Shown here: positions 1 to 12,184 of the stretch, one piece after another
How the letters are laid out: each line of letters opens with the position of its first letter
How positions within the stretch are numbered: the first letter of the stretch is position 1
NCBI RefSeq assembly: GCF_040412425.1
Contig: NC_089795.1
Location: 85,960,163-86,024,162 of the forward strand
Direction: 5' to 3'
DNA from: Macrobrachium rosenbergii
Lineage: Eukaryota; Arthropoda; Malacostraca; Decapoda; Palaemonidae
Length of the DNA stretch: 64,000 nucleotides
Program-made: the position numbers and the translations under genes
Notes under the pieces: model-generated
Databases searched by the model: none
The model's input: only the letters and a program-made list of their open reading frames with translations
What the model was told of the DNA's origin: nothing

Positions 1-1090
1 TAATGATTATTTTTAATAACCGCAAGTGTAATGAATGGCTGATGAAAGGAGTATGAATAACTATTGAAAGCCGAGTGAAATTAGGCATTTAAAAATGTCC
101 ATCTTTTTAGTATCATTTCGTCTCATTCCATCGCAATGAACACTGAGTGACCACACGGCCTTATCTTAGTGCTCTGGTCATGTCCCTCAATTCTATAACA
201 CCTGCAGGTCGCTTCCCCCTCTCACCCCTTCCCATCAAATCCACCTCCCCTCAGGTAGCATCATAACACCAGTACGCTTCCACTTCCCCCGCTCCCACCA
301 AACCAAGTCCTCCTCCTGCTTGGGATCCTGATACAGTAGATCTCCGTCCCCAGTCACGTCCTCCTCTCCTCCGGTGGTCTCAGAACACCTGCAGTCCACT
401 CTCTCCCTCACAAGCACGACACCTGCAGGCTCCTGCCCTCTGCTCATACTCTGGAAATGAGTAATGCGTGGATTGCACGATTAGATGACCCTCTTTCCTC
501 TGCTGCCAAGCTTCAGCATTCTCTCCTGGCTCTGGTTTCCCTTTACTGGGACCTAGGATGCGTAAGGACGTTACGTTGCCTGTCGTCTGCATTTCATCTA
601 ATCTTTCAGTATCACAAGTGGCAATTCCCTTGAGATACTTGATCAGACTTCTTGTTTAGCAGCTGCCATGACTCATCAGTAGTACAGCTTATACGAATAT
701 TCCAAAAGCTTTTAATTACGATTTTTACCTGCTGCATTTTAGGTTTTTGGTGACAGGTGTGATTGGATTTACGACCCAGAAGCAGGTGTCTGGTTAAACT
801 GACGTGTGATCAACCAGGAAGGGATTGCCATTCTAAGGAGTGCCGGGTCATGATGCCATTCGGTGATAATACGCCTCGTCTTTTTTTCTTTTATGTGTGT
901 ATTGACATTACGTAAGTTTGAAGCAACGATACCTTCAAGGCTTATGTGCCCCTTGATATGCCCCAATTCCTGCTACATCCGGGGAATGGCCACAAGTATA
1001 GAGATCCCTGCATCCTCTTTCCATTGTAAGGAGATCGTCAGTATCACATTATTTTCCTCAGCCACTTCCCATTCTCTCTTGCAGATTTGA
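1..1090. other. unassigned sequence, no gene recognised
   Basis: No convincing exon or mobile element was found. About 180-440 is C-rich and contains the motif AACACCTGCAGG and near variants several times, which suggests a decayed tandem repeat. Short open frames here overlap one another on both strands and have no recognisable domain. Confidence 0.4.
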
Positions 1091-1366
1091 GTTCTTCATT
1101 GGAGGGGTGGGTAGAGCTCTCGGCTAGCACGCTGTTGGCCCAGCGTTCGACTCTCCGGCCGGCCAGTGAAGAATTAGAGGAATTTGTTTTTGGTGATAGA
1201 AATTCATTTCTCGTCATAATGTGGTTCGGATTCCACAATAAGCTGTGGGTCCCGTTGCCAGGTAACCAGTTGGTTCTTAGCCATGTAAAATAAATCTGAT
1301 CCTTCGGGCCAGCCCTAGGAGAGCTGTTAATCAGCTCAGTGGTCTGGTTAAGCTAAGATATACCTT
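1091..1366 (+). mobile_element. tRNA-derived SINE, copy 1
   Basis: A Pol III-type head with a B-box-like segment (GTTCGACTCTCCGG) is followed by a body found five more times in the window. The body has a GGTTCGGATTCCACAATAAG core, then GGTAACCA, CCTTCGGGCCAGCCCTAGG and AGCTGTTAATCAGCTCAGTGG, ending in AGATATACCTT. Full-length copies span about 275 bp. The architecture (tRNA-like head, conserved body, short tail) is that of a tRNA-SINE; the exact family name cannot be given from sequence alone. Open frames through it are shadows. Confidence 0.8.
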
Positions 1367-2376
1367 TTTTCTTGCAGTTTTGGCATGATAAAGGTACCCC
1401 TTAAGCAATTCCAGTAAGTTATGTATGCCAGCAATGGATTGGCCTCTTTGCCATGGGGTGCTAAGGCTGTTATTATGGAAAACTACTAGGAAAAGATTCA
1501 TATAATTAATGGGGATTACTATGCTGCTATGCATGGCATTTGTGAGAGTAAAAAAAAAAATTACTCAAGATTAAGTTGCAGAGGAAAGATGTGATTGGCC
1601 TGACTTTTGCGTTTCCTACCTCAAATCCCACCTCAGTATGGTTACCAATTTTTGGGTCAAAAAGAAGTCATCTATTATTAGGAAGCATACTTGGTTGCAA
1701 TATTCTTTGACAGGGTAGTAGTGCTTGAACGCCGGATGACCAATTGCATTTAAGTTTAAGGAGACTTAAAAGCAATGTATTTTGTCGTGTGACAGATTCT
1801 GGGCGAGGTTTATACGAGATATCTTTATCCCTTGAGCACATTCTAAAGTGGCACCTTTTCTAGTTCTCAGCTTTGCAGTAGACACTTAAAACCTATCATA
1901 GACTTCAAGCTTACCACCCCCAAAGAGTTGGCAAACTCTCCCTGTCAAAATTCATGCTCACTAATGCCTGGAATTTGAGGGGACTGTGCTTGACTCTGAA
2001 ATTCATTGGCAAAGCCCAGTTTTGGGTAGGAACAGTGGCATTTGAGCTGCTTTTACCCCTGAATCCCTCATAGACTACTCAGTCCTTTAGGTACACACGA
2101 GACAATACTTGTATCTTTAAATACTATTTTGGAATTTACCACGGTTGTATATCCTTTAGGTTTGATCATTTAGAGAGAACGGGAGAATTTATGTTAGTGA
2201 AAACTGTTAGTAGCCTTCTTTAAGAACTGGAGTGGAAGTGTATAGATTCGGGTATCCTTTGACCCCATTTCCACTTGGGTACTATCTTTGTGCACGTCCT
2301 GTGTACTATCTTTGTGCACTCCCAGCCCGTGCGCAGAAGGATACTCCATATATGAAAGGCTGCGGATTGTATGCTT

Positions 2377-2529
2377 ATGTGGTTCGGATTCCACAATAAG
2401 CTGTAGGTCCCGTTGCTGAGTAACCAATTGGTTCTTAGCCACGTAAAATAAGTCTAATCCTTCGGGCCAGCCCTAGGAGAGCTGTTAATCAGCTCAGTGG
2501 TATGGTAAAACTAAGGTATACTTAACTTT
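2377..2529 (+). mobile_element. tRNA-derived SINE, copy 2 (5'-truncated)
   Basis: Only the 3' body is present. It begins at the GGTTCGGATTCCAC core and ends in AAGGTATACTTAACTTT. The tRNA-like head is missing, as expected from incomplete reverse transcription. Two short direct repeats (ACTATCTTTGTGCAC, about 2280-2320) lie just upstream. Confidence 0.75.
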
Positions 2530-5500
2530 GTATGCTTATGCTTAGGAAGAATACAAATTGCGTTAAAAATACGTCATTTTTGGCGATTTGCTGTACTGTA
2601 AACGCTGAATACTGGTGACTTCGTTTCGCCAGTGCAGTGATGCAGGTTGGATGACGAGTGCCAATATGAAAGCTGTTATTTCTGTAATTTGATGCTTGCG
2701 AGTATTTTCATTAATCTGAATTGGAATAATGGTAAGCCTGTTTTGCGCAAGAAACATTTTCGTCGTGATGCAACATCCGGTATTGGTTCGAGCTAGCTTT
2801 TGTTTACTGACGCCCGTTTTCCGGGATGTCGGGTTTCAGTGTACAAAATTAGATGTTGACATCACGTCCGCACTTGTCTGTCGCTTGCTCTATGTAAGAT
2901 TATATGCTAGGTGCCTTTCTTTTTTGAATTGTTTATGCTTGTGAGTTATTGCGATGGAGAATTTCTTTGTTCTTCGAAGATTTCGTTTTAAAATAAAATG
3001 CGCCACGAATAACAGATTTTCCTCTTCATCCTTCTTATCTACAGTGGAATGTTATGTCATGAGAGCGGTTGCTTTCAGAGTTAGATTAACCTTTAAGTTA
3101 TCAGCGATCGCAAACGCGGTATGTGTTCGGATTGGTGTTAAAGCTGTAACAGGAATTTAGCCTAGTCTTAATTGCTAGCACATAATTCGGGTAATAATTG
3201 ATTTTTGCTGGCCATTATCATTTTTATTTTTATTTTTTTTTTTAGAACGCCCAGGGAGATGTGGTAACATGGCGCAACAGTTTTAGATTTATGTGCCCGA
3301 ATAAATGCCAAACTTTCCTGTAAAGCGATAAGCAGGTTGTTAATGTAATTTAGTCCAGTTCAGACCACCAATCCGTCTTTTCACCCAGTATCTACGTTAG
3401 AACATACATTTTTTTTTTATTCTGTCTATTATTCATTGTTCAGAAGTTAAGTTTGATCATCTTGCGACTCAAAACTTCTTGAAACATCCTGACACAACCG
3501 TATCTCGGGGCGTTTGGCACCCCCACCGAAGTGGGCGTCACTTCGTCGCGTTGACAAATGATTCGTTATCAGGAGAGGATTATGATATTTTAGCCGTTAT
3601 TACGATTTTTACCTTATGAATACTAACCGGTAGTGGAATCTTTACTCTCACCGATTATGTAAAACAAGAATAGGAATATCTGGTAGCGTTGATGTTTATA
3701 CACGTCGCTCCGCGTAAGAAGCATGCGCACTCCACTCTCATTGTAAACCTTGTCTTACTTTATTAAATAACATATTGTAATAGTTTTTCCAGACTTTTAA
3801 TTAATTCTTGAATATATTAGGGCGATTGAGTGATCGATCGTGAGTCCGTTGTAAGTAGGGTACAAAAGTGTTTATGTTAAATAAATAACAGACTTCAGGC
3901 GCCGTATGGCAATAGCTGTCAGGTTGCCATACTCGGGCCGTTCTGTTGAAGTGACTCACTAGCACAGACAACCTCTGGTTAGCAGCGTACCGTTGGCGTT
4001 CTAGAGAAGTCGGTGAGTCTTTGCAATAGTTTCTAGGGATGTCTTACAGATTTGTTTATTATTGAATATGTAGAGATTGATGTCGTAAGGTTTAGTGTTT
4101 TGTTTAGGGGAATCGTTATGAGATGACAAGGCGCGTGAACGATATATAATTCTTTGGAATTCGGGAAAACGCCCAGCAGTCCTTATCACGGTATCGGATT
4201 TCGTTCCTGAATAACTGAATTGTTTCGGTGTCCTTCAGTGTGGATTGGGAAAAACAGAGACTCCGTATTGAAAGAGGGTGGAAAGGAAATTAGTCATTTT
4301 AGGATTTTAGAAAATTAAAAGTAAACCAGCCACAAGCATCAGCGCGAGAATATTAGTTGGAAAGGAGAGCCGTTTCAAAGGTAACCCCTACTACTATTTC
4401 TACTGTAGAGGATGATTAGGGAAAGAATTGGCAGGAAATGCCATGGACTTTTCATTTAATTCCTTGACATGCCATCGATTGGCTGTGATTGTAGTGAACT
4501 GTAAATAGAATAGCAAATTTAGTCTTAAAAACAGGTGCTATTATTTTACTGCTTTTAACATTATTTCTGGTGATCATAACTGTCATTTTAAAGTAATCGT
4601 AAAACCATCGTTCTTCCTCGTGACCGCAACTTTCCATATTTCTCGTGGCCAATTTATTCCTCATTTCCTACTAGCGTATCTCATCCGTCTTGTGTCGTGA
4701 CAGTAACTGTCATCTTTATCCATCTGGTTGCAACTGTCATCTGATGTGGAAAAACTGTCATTCTTATTTCTTGTTTCAGCATATGTCATCAGTTTCCTTA
4801 TACCAGCAGAAATTGTAAATTCTGCATATTTCTAAACTCTAAAACTCATTAAAAAAAAAAAATTGTGAATTCTGGTAGTTAACTAGGCCTACTGGTTAGT
4901 CACATTATAGTTTCGTTCGTATTAGCTGATCTGTAGCTAAAATCTCCATTTTAACGAACTTCAATTTCTGTCTGTGTTTTGTAGCAGATTTTTTTTGTGT
5001 CTGTTCTTAGGAGATTCGTCTTTGGTATTTATTTATCATGGCTGTTTGGCTGAAGTATAATCCGGAACTTACTTTTCAGTTGTTTTAACCTAGAATCCTA
5101 AGCCCACTGAAATGAATAAAATTCGATTTTTTTCTTTTTGTAAATATGTGGAGGTACTGATGCAGACTTAGATTACTTTATTGTGTTGGCAATTCTTCTG
5201 TATTTTGGTATTCGTTAAACTTTTCCAAATGTAAGAAATACAGTTTAAAATACTACGAATGTAGCTTCCGAGTACGAAAGAAAATTTAGGAATTAGAATA
5301 ACATATAACGGTGATAAACAGACAGATTGCATTCAGAAGATTGATCGGAAGTTGTAAAAAAAAAAACGAGAAAATTCCAAGAACAAGAAAAGGGAAAACA
5401 AAACAGGAATCGAACCCGTAACTAACGACAACAATAACAGCAAATCTATATCGCCATGTCGACCGCAAATACAGATCGGTTAGCAGTCATTTTCAGTAGT

Positions 5501-5760
5501 TAATCATGTGAAGAATAAAGTCGTCTTCCGGTATGTCTGCTTCGACACCCATTCAAGCCTTGACCAGACTCGTTGCTCTTTCACTTTTTTATATAGGCGA
5601 TCAGAGGTACAATAGACTCTTTTGTATGTAACTTTAAAAATTTAGTTAATTTGGTTTTTATTTATATACTAAAGGCAAATGTTTAACCGTATGCTTTGTA
5701 CAAAGAGCCATCCCGCCATCCCATGCGTGAATCAATAATTGTGCACTCTTAAGTGAAGGT
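2530..5760. other. long gene-free stretch upstream of the serpin gene
   Basis: No protein domain is recognisable. The part around 3470-4020 is richer in CpG than its surroundings and may be a promoter or untranslated exon (see the separate entry). A GGGTTCGATTCC motif on the minus strand near 5409-5420 resembles a tRNA B box, but a full tRNA cannot be folded by eye. The remainder is AT-rich with short homopolymer runs. Confidence 0.35.
3890..4012 (+). promoter_or_regulatory. possible 5' untranslated exon/promoter region
   Basis: This CpG-containing block ends in AGAAGTCG followed by a consensus 5' splice site (GTGAGT at 4013). The serpin start-codon exon at 12997 begins with a clear acceptor, so at least one non-coding or short coding exon must lie upstream, and this is the best-looking candidate in the preceding 13 kb. 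It is only a candidate: there is no transcript evidence, and donor-like sequences are common. Confidence 0.2.
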
Positions 5761-5778
5761 ACGAATAAACACCTTCGC

Positions 5779-5780
<2 letters not shown>

Positions 5781-5851
<71 letters not shown>
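5781..5851. repeat. (CT)n microsatellite
   Basis: About 70 bp of nearly perfect CT dinucleotide repeat. The open frame across it (Ser-Leu repeats) is low-complexity translation, not a gene. Confidence 0.95.
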
Positions 5852-5854
<3 letters not shown>

Positions 5855-5978
5855 GGTAAGAATTATACTTCTGCACGCCTCCTTTTATCAGTCGACTCAT
5901 TATTTCCAAGTGATCTTATCAAAATGGTGAAATCCATACGTGATTATCTTGGCAGACGTGGGTATTTTGATAAGCTGC

Positions 5979-5979
<1 letters not shown>

Positions 5980-6023
<44 letters not shown>
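5980..6023. repeat. (CA)n microsatellite
   Basis: About 42 bp of perfect CA repeat lies close to the preceding CT array, separated by about 130 bp of non-repetitive DNA. Confidence 0.95.
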
Positions 6024-6025
<2 letters not shown>

Positions 6026-6307
6026 ATACCGATTCCCACCCCCAATGCGTGAAAGATGCGTTCGATGTTGGTGACGTTTGTTTGTTTGTTTGTCAAGGGT
6101 TTGTTAATGCGTCCTGAGTCTTGTATGTTGTTTCTCAGGGAACCACCGTAAACATAAGGTGTTAGTAGTTACATTAATAATTATAATTATAACAAATGTT
6201 AGAATATTTGCCTTAAGTTCCACATGCTAAATTGCAAAACAGGTCGAGTTACAATCTTGATATCCAGTGTCATGAGAATCAGAAACGAATGTGATTTTTG
6301 GCCGTTG

Positions 6308-6450
6308 TACTAGCTGCAACCCCTTTCATTCCTTTTACTGTACCTCCGTTCGCATTCTCTTTCTTCCATCTTTACTCTCGATTTTCCTTTGAGCGCTGAA
6401 TGACTTCGTAGGTCTCAGCACTTCGCCTTGGCCTGAAAATTTTATATTGC
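6308..6450 (+). repeat. interspersed repeat R2, copy A (partial)
   Basis: It shares CTAGCTG, AACCCCTTTCATTC and TTTTACTGTACCTCC with 12185-12470, and the tail GCTGAATGACTT followed by CTCAGCACTT. A third relative is at 61778-62160. It is a dispersed repeat of unknown class; no coding capacity is seen. Confidence 0.7.
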
Positions 6451-6699
6451 AAGTTGTACTGACGTATGACCTTGAAAAAGGTCAGTATACGAATACTTCA
6501 GGAAAATAATCACCGGCCTGTCCGGTAGGCCTACCTATCAAGTTTCGTACGTCTGAAAATAACCTGAATCTTTAACATTACAGTATAATGAGACCTTCAA
6601 AAAGGGGCAAGAAAAAAAAAAAAAAAATGGGGGTAAATTGAAATTCGTGAAGTTAAACTTTACCCTGACAGGACATTGAAAAAGAAAACAAGTGAAAAA

Positions 6700-7033
6700 T
6701 GCGCCGAAGTTTCTTCGGCGCAATCAAGTTTTCTGTACGGCTTATAATGCTGTATGAGCCGCGGCCAATGAAACTTTCAGCCACAGCCCGATGGTGGCCT
6801 GTTTTATAGCGTTGCCAGACGCACGATTATGGCTAACTTTAACCGTAAATAAAATAAAAACTACTGAGGCTAGAGGGCTGCAATTTGGTCTGTTTGATGA
6901 TTTTGGGGGGTGGATGATCAACATCCCAATTTGCGGCCCTCTAGCCTCAGTAATTTTTAAGATCTGAGGGCGGACAGAAAAAGTGCGGACGGACGGACAA
7001 AGCCATCACAATAGTTTTCTTTTACAGAAAACT
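6700..7033 (-). mobile_element. non-autonomous palindromic element, copy 1
   Basis: The element starts in a short palindrome (CGCCGAAGTTTCTTCGGCG) and ends with AGTTTTCTTTTACAGAAAACT. Its middle carries CTGAGGCTAGAGGGCTGCAA and the near-complement GCCCTCTAGCCTCAG, so it can fold on itself. A second copy with the same landmarks lies at 7317-7537. There is no open frame of note. This is consistent with a MITE-like, non-coding mobile repeat. Confidence 0.65.
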
Positions 7034-7035
7034 AA

Positions 7036-7815
7036 AAAAGGTGATCTTGAAATGACCCAAGACCCAAATCTCTGCGTTCTTCCTTGCGTTAGAAACTGGA
7101 AGTTTTCGGTCTTCAGAATTCAGCAAGTGTCAATTTTTTTTCCTTGAATATTTGTGCAACCACGACCTATTTTTTCAGGAAAGAGGCGAGTCACCAAGAA
7201 AACTTTTTATTTTTATTTGAATATTTTTTGTAACTTGGCAAGGAATGGTGATTACTTCTCAAATACTTGTTGACCTATTTCTCCAGATCACGGGTCAATT
7301 CAAGATCATCTTTTTTTAGTTTTCTGTAAAAGAAAACTATTGTACCGGCTTTGTCTGTCCGTCCGCACTTTTTCTGTCCGCCCTCAGATCTTAAAAATTA
7401 CTGAGGCTAGAGGGTTGCAATTTGGTATGTTTAATGATTGTGGGGGTGGATGATCAACATCTCAATTTGCGCCCCTGTGGCCTCAGTAATTTTTAAGATC
7501 TGAGGGCGGACAATAGTTTTCTTTTACAGAAAACCAAAAAAGATGATCTTGAATTGACCCGTGACCTGGAGAAATAGGTCAACAAGTATTGGAGAAGTAA
7601 TCACCATTCCTTGCCAAGTTACAAAAAAATATTCAAATAAAAATAAAAAGTTTTCTTGGTGACTGACCTCTTTCCTGAAAAAATAGGTCGTGGTTGCACA
7701 AATATTCAAGGAAAAAAAATTGACACTTGCTGAATTCTGAAGACCAAAAATCTCCAGAGTTTCCGACGCAGGAAAGAATGCCGAGATTTTGGTCTTGGAA
7801 TTGCCCTGTGACCTC
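7036..7815. mobile_element. fold-back element with a nested palindromic repeat
   Basis: Two long arms, about 7036-7316 and 7534-7815, are reverse complements of each other over roughly 280 bp with few mismatches. For example, CTTGGCAAGGAATGGTGATT in the left arm pairs with AATCACCATTCCTTGCCAAG in the right. The loop (7317-7533) is itself a copy of the palindromic repeat seen at 6700-7033 and contains two inverted CTGAGGC segments. The result is a hairpin inside a hairpin. The open frames here are shadows. Confidence 0.8.
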
Positions 7816-8067
7816 GAAGAGTAGGTCAAGGTTAAAATTAAAAAAAAAAAAACAGCCACCAACCCACATTATTTTTCCCTACCAATTTTCGTCAAAATAA
7901 TTGGAAATGGGCGATAATATAATAATAATAAAATAATAATATATGGCGTAGTCTGTTGGTAATGATAATTGTTCATACAAATTACTTAGCCCCAAAACAC
8001 GAATCCCATCGCCATTGTACCATTAGTAAACACGGGTGACGCCCAGACCTTGGACTTAGCAGCAGCT

Positions 8068-8070
<3 letters not shown>

Positions 8071-8132
<62 letters not shown>
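8071..8132. repeat. (CT)n microsatellite
   Basis: About 62 bp of uninterrupted CT repeat. Confidence 0.95.
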
Positions 8133-8136
<4 letters not shown>

Positions 8137-8404
8137 CCTTCCCCGTTGTCACTGAATTAAATCAAATTGTCGAGATTTTTAGTGAGACAAACAAACTTGC
8201 CGTCTCAAAGACAAAAATAAGAAGGAAATTATTTTGAGTTATTATTAGTTTTAAAAATGTCTTAGGAAAATGGGAATTTTTTTCAGACCCTTCATTCGTA
8301 TTTATTCCATGTAATCCTTCACAGTTTTAACAGTGAGCTGTAGTCACTTGTGAAGAACATTTAGGGGATGTTTGCAAATGATGTTTTCAGTTTTCACAGC
8401 TTTT

Positions 8405-8853
8405 GGATGGTGTTGATGCAAATGGTTTTGACCTGATTGGTGTTGATCCAAACAGTGTTGACCCGATTGTTGTTGACCTCAGCAGTGTTGACCTGATCGG
8501 TGTTGACCCAAATGCTGTTGATCCAAATGGTTTTGACTCGATTGGTGTTGACCTGAGGGCCGTTGACGCAATTGGTGTTGATCTAAAGGGTGTTGACTCG
8601 AATGGTGTTGACCCAAACAGTGTTGACCTGATTGGTATTGACCCAAGTGGTGTTGCCAGATTGGTGTTGATCCAAATGGTTTTGACCCGATTGATGTTGA
8701 TCCAAATGGTGTTGACCCGATTGGTGTTGATCCAAATGGTTTTGACCCGATTGATGTTGATCCAAATGGTGTTGACCCGATTGGTGTTGATCCAAATGGT
8801 TTTGACCCGATTGGTGTTGACCCGAACGGTGTTGACCCGATTGATGTTGACCC
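8405..8853 (+). repeat. 15/30/60-bp minisatellite with pentapeptide coding periodicity
   Basis: About thirty 15-bp units of the type GGTGTTGACCCGATT or GGTGTTGATCCAAAT are in tandem. From about 8690 they organise into near-identical 30- and 60-bp higher-order units. In one frame (8403-8972) the 5' half reads as a pentapeptide series of the type G-V-D-P-N / G-V-D-L-I. A shift near 8655 moves the remainder into another frame (L-V-L-I-Q-M type), and the frame ends in unrelated microsatellite. The 15-bp unit is a multiple of three, so the open frame follows automatically. I favour minisatellite over gene. Confidence 0.75.
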
Positions 8854-8894
8854 TAGTCCACCTAGGTTACATAGATCCGTGTGTCATTCTCACG

Positions 8895-8895
<1 letters not shown>

Positions 8896-8920
<25 letters not shown>
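8896..8920. repeat. short (CT)n tract
   Basis: About 24 bp of CT repeat immediately follows the minisatellite. Confidence 0.85.
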
Positions 8921-8925
<5 letters not shown>

Positions 8926-9100
8926 GTGTTTTAGCGGCAAACTGTAGGCAGAATATTTCCTTTTTTCTTTAGTCTCCTTCCGTGCTGCTATGCCGTTCGC
9001 TGAAATATTTGCACTTAGCTGTCTAGCTTCTCTAACATGTAATCTCGTTCCGGCTCTCCCTTTCCACTTAAGACAGATCCCGTGGGCCAACCTAGTGCAT

Positions 9101-9125
9101 TCTTCTTCTTCTTCTTCTTCTTCTT

Positions 9126-9197
<72 letters not shown>

Positions 9198-9293
9198 GTT
9201 ATTGTTATTGTTGTTATTTTAATTATTATTATTATTATTATTTTAGCCTTCTCTTCTTCTTCTTCTTCTTCTTCTTCTTTCTTCTTCTTCTTC

Positions 9294-9355
<62 letters not shown>

Positions 9356-9395
9356 TTAGCCTTTAGAGTTCTTCTTCTTCATATTATTATTATTA

Positions 9396-9475
<80 letters not shown>

Positions 9476-9509
9476 CCTTAGAGAGTCATTTTTCTTCTTC
9501 TTCTTATTC

Positions 9510-9560
<51 letters not shown>
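9101..9560. repeat. compound trinucleotide microsatellite (TTC)n, (TTA)n, (TAG)n
   Basis: About 460 bp of alternating (TTC)n, (TTA)n/(ATT)n and (TAG)n blocks, broken by short interruptions such as TTTAGCCTT that recur between blocks. The interruptions suggest repeated amplification of a larger unit. Poly-Ser/Tyr/Ile/Asn translations are low-complexity artefacts. Confidence 0.95.
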
Positions 9561-9561
<1 letters not shown>

Positions 9562-9887
9562 ATATCAAATCCACGCGAGGTGAATTATCATCACCCTCAA
9601 TAAAATATATAAAACAACACGAGTAGCTCATTGATTGGTTTAGATTACCTTGCCGCACCTCAGATGTCAATTCTTATCTTCGTTCTCAATGGGACAGTTA
9701 ACATGCATGCCAGCAATTTCTCCATTCAGAGGTAACCCAGATAAGATAATGCGTATCTCTTTATGGAGGGCCTTTGTTATAACTAGTTTTGTGTTAGGGA
9801 ATAATTTACGGGAGGTATTTTTGTTATCTTGAGGCACAAATTCATTTTGGTCCTTAGGACTCTCAAGTGTGATGGATTGTTGGTAAT

Positions 9888-9892
<5 letters not shown>

Positions 9893-9973
<81 letters not shown>
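9893..9973. repeat. (CT)n with short (CA)n tail
   Basis: About 70 bp of CT repeat followed by ACACACAC. Confidence 0.95.
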
Positions 9974-10168
9974 TTTTAAGAAAAGTATTGTGATTGACAA
10001 GATAAACATGAAGGCTGAATCTGTGTGGTAGTACATAATCGGCTGCTTCTGTGACGTGGAACAGTTTTTTTCATATATGTATCTTGGTTGCTGTCAGTCA
10101 CAAACAGCTAAATATGAGAGATTGAATTCCATGCTTAGGCCGACAAAAGGGTATGAAAAAAAAGACAG

Positions 10169-10169
<1 letters not shown>

Positions 10170-10246
<77 letters not shown>
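10170..10246. repeat. (AT)n microsatellite
   Basis: About 75 bp of perfect AT repeat; the Tyr-Ile open frame through it is spurious. Confidence 0.95.
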
Positions 10247-10248
<2 letters not shown>

Positions 10249-10552
10249 GCATATGTATATAGAAAATTTCATGTATACAAGAAATTTGATTTCATTTCAG
10301 TGGTCAAGTTTCATTTAGGCTTGGGATCCATTTTTCGTTATCTTTTCTCTCTTAATGCACTTTCCGTGTGTGTGTGTGTACGATTATCGTTATCGAAGGA
10401 GCCTTTGTTAGGTGTTATTTCCTGTCAGTTAGGGCTGTGGTAATGCAAGGATGTGTCTTGAGATAAAGCTTAAATGTCGAAGTTTTGTGGACACTCGTCT
10501 CCTCATTACTGATGGTCGACATGACTGTGATGAGTCGTTCGTATTTTCTTCT

Positions 10553-10700
10553 ATTCTTCTTCATCAAGCGAGGTTTTGGACGTAATTTCTTCAGTTCTCC
10601 TTTATCAAGCGTAGATTTGGACGTAATTTCTTCAATTCTCCTTTATCAAGCGTAGATTTGGACGTAATTTCTTCAGTTCTCCTTTATCAGGCGTAGAGCT
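10553..10700 (+). repeat. ~44-bp tandem repeat, about 3.5 copies
   Basis: Units contain TTTATCAAGCGTAGATTTGG and ACGTAATTTCTTCAGTTCTC with few substitutions. The array occupies about 150 bp and is not a multiple-of-three coding repeat. Confidence 0.8.
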
Positions 10701-11555
10701 GGATATGGGGCTAAAAAAAAAACCCAAGCGTTGGATTTGAGGCCCAAAAAACCCAAGCATCGCAATCTGATATGGAGAGACATTTCAAGTAACCAGCTTC
10801 ACTGAAGTGAACGTAGGTTACAACCCTCCCCCACCCCATTTCGACGTTTGTTAATAGAACGCATGCGCAAAACCTCTTGCCAGATGCGCCGTCTTAAAAA
10901 AAATCAGCTGAAGCACTTGGTCTTCTACTGACGTCTTTTTGCACAATGACACCAAAGTAGTGCCTAGTTGCCCGTATTATTTGGTCGTTACATACCAGCA
11001 TGGATGTGAAGGATTCAAATGGCCATCAATTCTGGTTGCTGGATGCAAATTTAGGCGGCAAGTGGCTGCTTTATAGGCCTAGACCAAAGCAAGGGTTCTA
11101 GTGACTTTAAAAAAAAAAGCGATATCTTGCTTTGCTTAACTGTATCTTTTAGGTTTTAATACCGTTTATTGGATTGAATGAGGATGTTACGAAGTTTTGA
11201 ATGTGATGAATTTTGTGGAACCGATATATTATCACAATTATAGTAGTAAAGATTTTGATTTGAAGGATACGATGAAGCTATTGTTAAATGTTTGAATAGT
11301 GGAGAATAATGTGATCAGAGATACTTATCACAATCAATCTCTCTCTCTTTTATTTTTAGTCATAGTTGGATTGTCTTTTGTAGGCGTTGTTGTCCATGAG
11401 ACTCCGTTCATGGCCAATAAATATTTAAGCATAGTCCTAAAGTCGGTACAAGCTTTTCAGTCAAAACAGTATTCGTGAAGGCTGGAAAACAGTGTAATTG
11501 CTGAATTCTGTTTTTATCGTTCATGTAAACGCCAGTTATAAAATTGTCGGTGGCC
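10701..11555. other. gene-free stretch
   Basis: No exon or element is recognised. Poly-A tracts lie near 10713, 10898 and 11109, and a short duplicated AAACCCAAGC lies near 10727 and 10748. Confidence 0.4.
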
Positions 11556-11558
11556 CGT

Positions 11559-11802
11559 GGCTTGTATCTACGCGTCACCTACCCCGAGGCCCGAGCCGAG
11601 CTGCTAGTACTCAAAATGGCCGAAGCTCCCAGGGACGCCATGTTTAGTACTAAACGTCTTTTATTAATATAAAATTTGTCGACCACACAATGTAGAAATG
11701 GGTGTATATAATACTTTGATCCCCGAGGGGACTCAAAGGAAATTCCGCCGTGTTTAGTACTTGCACCTCGGAGTAGGTGACGCTGACGCGTAGATACCAA
11801 GT
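11559..11802. mobile_element. short TIR element (MITE-like)
   Basis: The ends are inverted repeats: CTTGTATCTACGCGTCACCT on the left, and on the right GGTGACGCTGACGCGTAGAT followed by ACCAAG. A second inverted pair lies inside (TTTAGTACT on one side, AGTACTAAA on the other). It is about 240 bp with no transposase. The open frame inside is a shadow. Confidence 0.7.
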
Positions 11803-11856
11803 AAAAGCGCACCAAAATGTCCTCTTTTTTTATGAGAGTTGTAGTGTAATTGAATA

Positions 11857-11860
<4 letters not shown>

Positions 11861-11918
<58 letters not shown>
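11861..11918. repeat. (CT)n microsatellite
   Basis: About 58 bp of CT repeat. Confidence 0.95.
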
Positions 11919-11919
<1 letters not shown>

Positions 11920-12184
11920 TTTCTATAATACGTCAGACTCTTTCACTAATTTAAAACAAAACATCTCTCCACTATTACCAATGAACACTGTAACCTCATT
12001 ATACAAGGGTGCAACCCCATCCCCTTTCACAGCATCTCTGAAAACCGACAGGCTTTCGTCTGTCTCGAAGTGTTTTTGATGATTGTTAAAGAATCCATAA
12101 ACATATCCTACCTGTGAAAACTATACTACAGTATTTACCAAGGTATCCTATACACTTATTCACCATACCACCCCTACATAGTGC

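Noticed and set aside
1044..1293. Opposed open frames with similar peptides to those at 52086-52283
   Set aside because: Both are translations of the SINE.
5405..5475. Possible tRNA gene on the minus strand (GGGTTCGATTCC motif)
   Set aside because: Only a B-box-like motif is visible; acceptor stem and anticodon arm could not be formed convincingly.
5753..6052. Open frame of Ser-Leu and His-Thr repeats
   Set aside because: Translation of (CT)n and (CA)n microsatellites.
8990..9670. Poly-Ser/Tyr/Ile/Asn open frames on both strands
   Set aside because: Product of the compound trinucleotide microsatellite; no flanking gene structure.
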